From NCBI GenBank assembly GCA_023381235.1, contig JAMCTV010000109.1, positions 1 to 7,804 of the forward strand: a DNA stretch of 7,804 bases, written 5' to 3'. This document shows, one piece after another, positions 7,301 through 7,804 of this stretch (its first letter is position 1; each line of letters starts with the position of its first letter). This stretch comes from Gammaproteobacteria bacterium. Lineage in GTDB: Bacteria > Pseudomonadota > Gammaproteobacteria > SURF-13. The notes beneath the pieces were generated by a model, which searched no databases, had not been told where the DNA came from, and saw only the letters and a list, made by a program, of their open reading frames with translations. A program made the translations under genes and the position numbers.

Positions 7301-7389
7301 ATTGCCTTTGCGTCACCCGTATGCCCTTGCCCTGGGTTACCCCCCCCCCCCCCCCCCCATTTGAATCCTGAAAGGAATTTCATCGCCAT
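4345..7389 (-). CDS. Membrane c-di-GMP enzyme: dCache-HAMP-GAF-GGDEF-EAL
   Basis: A 1014-residue inner-membrane sensor that can be expected to make and/or degrade c-di-GMP. Order: a 28-residue Gly-rich extension, TM1 (about 37-58), a periplasmic dCache-like sensor (about 60-300), TM2 (about 315-332), HAMP (about 332-387), GAF (about 417-565), GGDEF (about 580-735) and EAL (about 755-1005). The cyclase has DELTGLPNR, the signature SGDEF (662-666, Ser for the first Gly) and an intact product-inhibition site RTQD (653-656). The EAL domain keeps E790-A-L, VNLSARQF, ELTES, DDFGTGYSS (from 911), KIDRSF and AEGVET, so phosphodiesterase activity is likely. I chose the ATG at 7389 because AGGAGG (7395-7400) sits five bases upstream. 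The ATG at 7302 begins the family-typical N-terminus, MKLLSGLRARLLLL. A 19-G tract lies between the two and keeps the frame open. The specific name and ligand are unknown. Confidence 0.93.
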   Translation of the reverse strand: MAMKFLSGFKWGGGGGGNPGQGHTGDAKAMKLLSGLRARLLLLAALSLLPVLGLVVYSAMEQRAAAAAASWEKALHLTRFAAVEYAHLINNTRQLLAVLSRLPEMSGSQPSRCQALLADLRRDYPYYANLGVIDLHGAVVCSALPLSEPVNVADRTYFRRALEKQQFAIGDYQIGRIARKATVNFGYPAFDENGNVQAVVFTALDLSWLSQLPTKGDLPAEAVLTLLDRSGTILVRHPNAEQWIGKTAPELALAGKELAQKDEVTVEAPGPGDKPHLYTFSRLHTMHGAGDIILAIGIPAHIAYAQVNRTLTRNLGWLALVTLLAFLAAWRGGDAFILRQVRALTSAAKRLGAGDLRARSGHAPGARELQQLAASFDEMAGTLERSQQEHVRQQEQLSELNRLYAVLSAINRLILRVQDRRELLEEACQIAVTLGRFRLAWIGLLDGEQGVFKPVAQRGLAQEYLDALLAALRHAPAGKADPVGAALSAGRHFMSGDIGHDARLVHWRESAQKYGFRSYAAFPLKTEGRVTGVFNLYAREVNFFDAAEISLLQELTDDLSYALATREREVRHQQTQEKIDYLAYHDELTGLPNRALFLQHIGHALIDAVKQRHLMTVLCLDLDNFKHINDLVGHEAGNTLLKLVAGRLADGMRTQDMVARLSGDEFAIVLTDLKDDNASALVAQKIMNRFIQPLHLHEREIFINLSIGITLFPHDGDDPEELLKNAETAMYQARNQGGNNYQYYSAQMRALADERMTLGNALRHALERREICLHYQAQIELATGKITGAEALLRWRHPELGDIPPSRFIPIAEQTGLIETLGEWALRSACAQVQAWRKAGIVALRVAVNLSARQFYQKNLLETITAILKGTGLDPRWLDLELTESIVMQQVETTVDILRALKAMGTSISIDDFGTGYSSLSYLKKFPVDFLKIDRSFISGIPSISDDTALTATIIAMAHSLGIKVVAEGVETEQQAAFLRAHQCDAGQGYYFSKPLPAEEFALLLKREIQAKNH
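7283..7324 (-). repeat. Direct repeat copy 2: initiation region at ATG 7302
   Basis: Read on the minus strand, this 42-base segment starts GCATAC and ends GGATT, like copy 1. The two align at 34 of 42 positions with one single-base gap. The part from the ATG to GGATT matches at 18 of 20 and encodes MKLLSG against MKFLSG. The part before the ATG matches at 16 of 22, with six of those in GCATAC. The Shine-Dalgarno part is degraded here (GGGTGACG instead of AGGAGGT). The ATG at 7302 is an alternative start of the c-di-GMP enzyme. Confidence 0.65.
7340..7358 (-). repeat. 19-base homopolymer (G on coding strand) inside the c-di-GMP gene
   Basis: Nineteen consecutive C on the plus strand, read as G in the mRNA, encode W-GGGGGG from codon 11 of the GGDEF-EAL protein. 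No other homopolymer of comparable length occurs in the window. Long G or C tracts near a start codon are the classical substrate of slipped-strand phase variation. At the length seen, the frame is open through both transmembrane segments and all domains. Such tracts are also error-prone in sequencing and assembly. Confidence 0.9.
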
Positions 7390-7406
7390 TGTGACCTCCT
7401 GTATGC
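7364..7406 (-). repeat. Direct repeat copy 1: initiation region at ATG 7389/7383
   Basis: A 43-base segment on the minus strand from GCATAC to GGATT, including AGGAGGT, two in-frame ATGs (7389 and 7383) and the codons for MKFLSG. It is the better-preserved initiation copy. The distance from ATG 7383 to ATG 7302 in copy 2 is 81 bases, exactly 27 codons. Loss of one repeat unit by recombination would therefore keep the frame and remove the G tract. Confidence 0.65.
7395..7400 (-). promoter_or_regulatory. Perfect Shine-Dalgarno AGGAGG that decides the c-di-GMP gene start
   Basis: AGGAGG followed by five bases and then ATG (7389). It is the strongest ribosome binding site in the window. It lies upstream of the homopolymer, so ribosomes loaded here must read through the tract. 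An in-frame TTG at 7413 lies upstream of this site and is not a likely start. Confidence 0.85.
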
Positions 7407-7409
7407 TTT

Positions 7410-7436
7410 CCAAGCGCCTTGGCGAAGACGGCTTGG
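7410..7436 (-). other. Possible hairpin in the leader of the c-di-GMP gene
   Basis: On the minus strand, CCAAGC (7436-7431) pairs with GCTTGG (7415-7410), with a short GCCAAGGC palindrome inside; an alternative stem is CCAAG-GCG-CTTGG. It ends nine bases before AGGAGG and might influence ribosome access. The stem is short and no known riboswitch pattern is recognised. Confidence 0.35.
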
Positions 7437-7677
7437 TGAGTTTCCCCCAATGATCTGGATAACAGCGCCAGGGGATTTTCCAGAATGGAATAATATAATC
7501 CTTTTGGCTTACGAGGAATCTCTGATCAGGTTATTTTGTCGTTCTAAACGCCAGCGAAAAATCTCTAAAATTTATTTATAAAACAGGATTTATAGCTGGC
7601 TGGCCATGCTCAGAATGGCGCGCAGCGGAACTCAACCGGGGCTTTACTTTAACACAAAAATGTTTTTCTAAAACGAG

Positions 7678-7692
7678 TTGGATCGGGGCGAG
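7678..7692 (-). repeat. Partial copy of the adjacent tRNA 3' end
   Basis: TCGGGGCGAG at 7683-7692 is identical to 7780-7789 inside the tRNA. Including the preceding TTGG and one extra A, 14 of 15 bases match. On the minus strand it reads CTCGCCCCGA(T)CCAA, covering the acceptor 3' strand, discriminator and CCA. It could be a relic of a tRNA copy or of an attachment site. It is too short to be decisive. Confidence 0.45.
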
Positions 7693-7693
7693 C

Positions 7694-7715
7694 GTCCGCA
7701 CAAGGATGTGCGGGC
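7694..7715. repeat. GC-rich hairpin downstream of the tRNA
   Basis: GTCCGCAC (7694-7701) pairs with GTGCGGGC (7708-7715) in eight pairs (one G-T) around the six-base loop AAGGAT. No T-run follows directly on either strand, so it is not a canonical intrinsic terminator. It could protect or end transcripts of the tRNA, or belong to a dispersed hairpin family. Confidence 0.6.
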
Positions 7716-7764
7716 AGGGCGCATAAGTACATTGAAGTCACGCCAGGGATGGCATAACAGCGGT

Positions 7765-7771
7765 AAAAAAA
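7765..7771 (-). terminator. T-run just downstream of the tRNA
   Basis: Seven A on the plus strand (seven T in the minus-strand transcript) begin five bases after the tRNA CCA. A U-run behind the structured tRNA end may help end or process the tRNA transcript, but no extra hairpin precedes it. Weak call. Confidence 0.25.
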
Positions 7772-7776
7772 TGATT

Positions 7777-7804
7777 TGGTCGGGGCGAGAGGATTTGAAC
7801 CTCC
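7777..7804 (-). tRNA. tRNA 3' end, probably tRNA-Pro (cut by right edge)
   Basis: The minus strand reads a T stem GGAGG / CCTCT around TTCAAAT, then the acceptor strand CGCCCCG, discriminator A and an encoded CCA. All five T-stem pairs form (one G-U) and the loop has the TTC start. The implied 5' acceptor strand is CGGGGCG. A C1-G72 pair with A73, and the GGAGGTTCAAATCCTCTCG block, match bacterial tRNA-Pro. The anticodon lies outside the window, so the isotype is an inference. Confidence 0.8.

Larger units (their letters stand above)
7407..7776. other. AT-rich non-coding region between the c-di-GMP gene and the tRNA
   Basis: About 370 bases without a credible gene on either strand. It should hold the promoter of the c-di-GMP gene (minus strand). 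Several -10-like words occur: TATATT near 7494-7499, and TATAAA within 7577-7596. None has a convincing -35 partner at normal spacing, so no promoter is called. The stretch also contains the leader hairpin, the tRNA-end copy and the GC-rich hairpin listed separately. Confidence 0.6.

Noticed and set aside
7387..7413. TTG at 7413 as start of the c-di-GMP gene
   Set aside because: It lies upstream of the perfect AGGAGG, which would then be inside the coding region. The ATG at 7389 has optimal spacing.
7494..7499. TATAAT on the plus strand as a promoter reading toward the tRNA
   Set aside because: No -35-like hexamer at 16-18 bases and no gene in that direction. The likeness to the guaB -10 region appears to be AT-rich coincidence.
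7459..7762. Word ATAACAGCG at 7459-7467 and 7754-7762, each with a nearby CGCCAGGG-type word
   Set aside because: The two words are in different order and spacing at the two sites, so no consistent repeat or operator can be defined.

Overview
The window looks like a chromosomal segment from a GC-rich proteobacterium, probably gammaproteobacterial. XseA, GuaB, GuaA and TadA all read as close relatives of the E. coli proteins, and xseA diverging from guaB-guaA is the arrangement known in E. coli. A more exact placement cannot be made from the sequence alone.

Layout: (1) 1-527, minus strand: 5' part of xseA (exonuclease VII large subunit), running off the left edge. (2) 528-644: short divergent control region with a GC-rich dyad and a good sigma-70 type promoter for guaB. 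(3) 645-4299, plus strand: guaB, guaA and tadA, probably one transcript. guaB and guaA convert IMP to XMP and then GMP; tadA makes the wobble inosine of tRNA. The guaB-guaA spacer is a long imperfect A/G-versus-C/T palindrome ending exactly at the guaA start codon, which has no Shine-Dalgarno sequence. (4) 4345-7389, minus strand, convergent with tadA: a large membrane c-di-GMP enzyme (dCache-HAMP-GAF-GGDEF-EAL). (5) 7407-7776: AT-rich non-coding DNA with a hairpin and a short copy of the adjacent tRNA 3' end. (6) 7777-7804, minus strand: 3' end of a tRNA gene, probably tRNA-Pro, cut by the right edge.

The most notable feature is at the 5' end of the c-di-GMP gene. A run of 19 C on the plus strand (19 G in the coding strand) lies between two diverged copies of the gene's own translation-initiation region. 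The first copy has a perfect AGGAGG. At 19 G the reading frame runs through into the enzyme. Counting codons, 18 G would end the first frame at a TGA that overlaps the second ATG as ATGA, and 20 or 17 G would stop at TAA directly after the tract. This has the form of a three-state slipped-strand (phase-variation) switch on a c-di-GMP enzyme. A sequencing or assembly artefact in the homopolymer must be excluded first.

The other genes are ordinary housekeeping genes with intact catalytic motifs.
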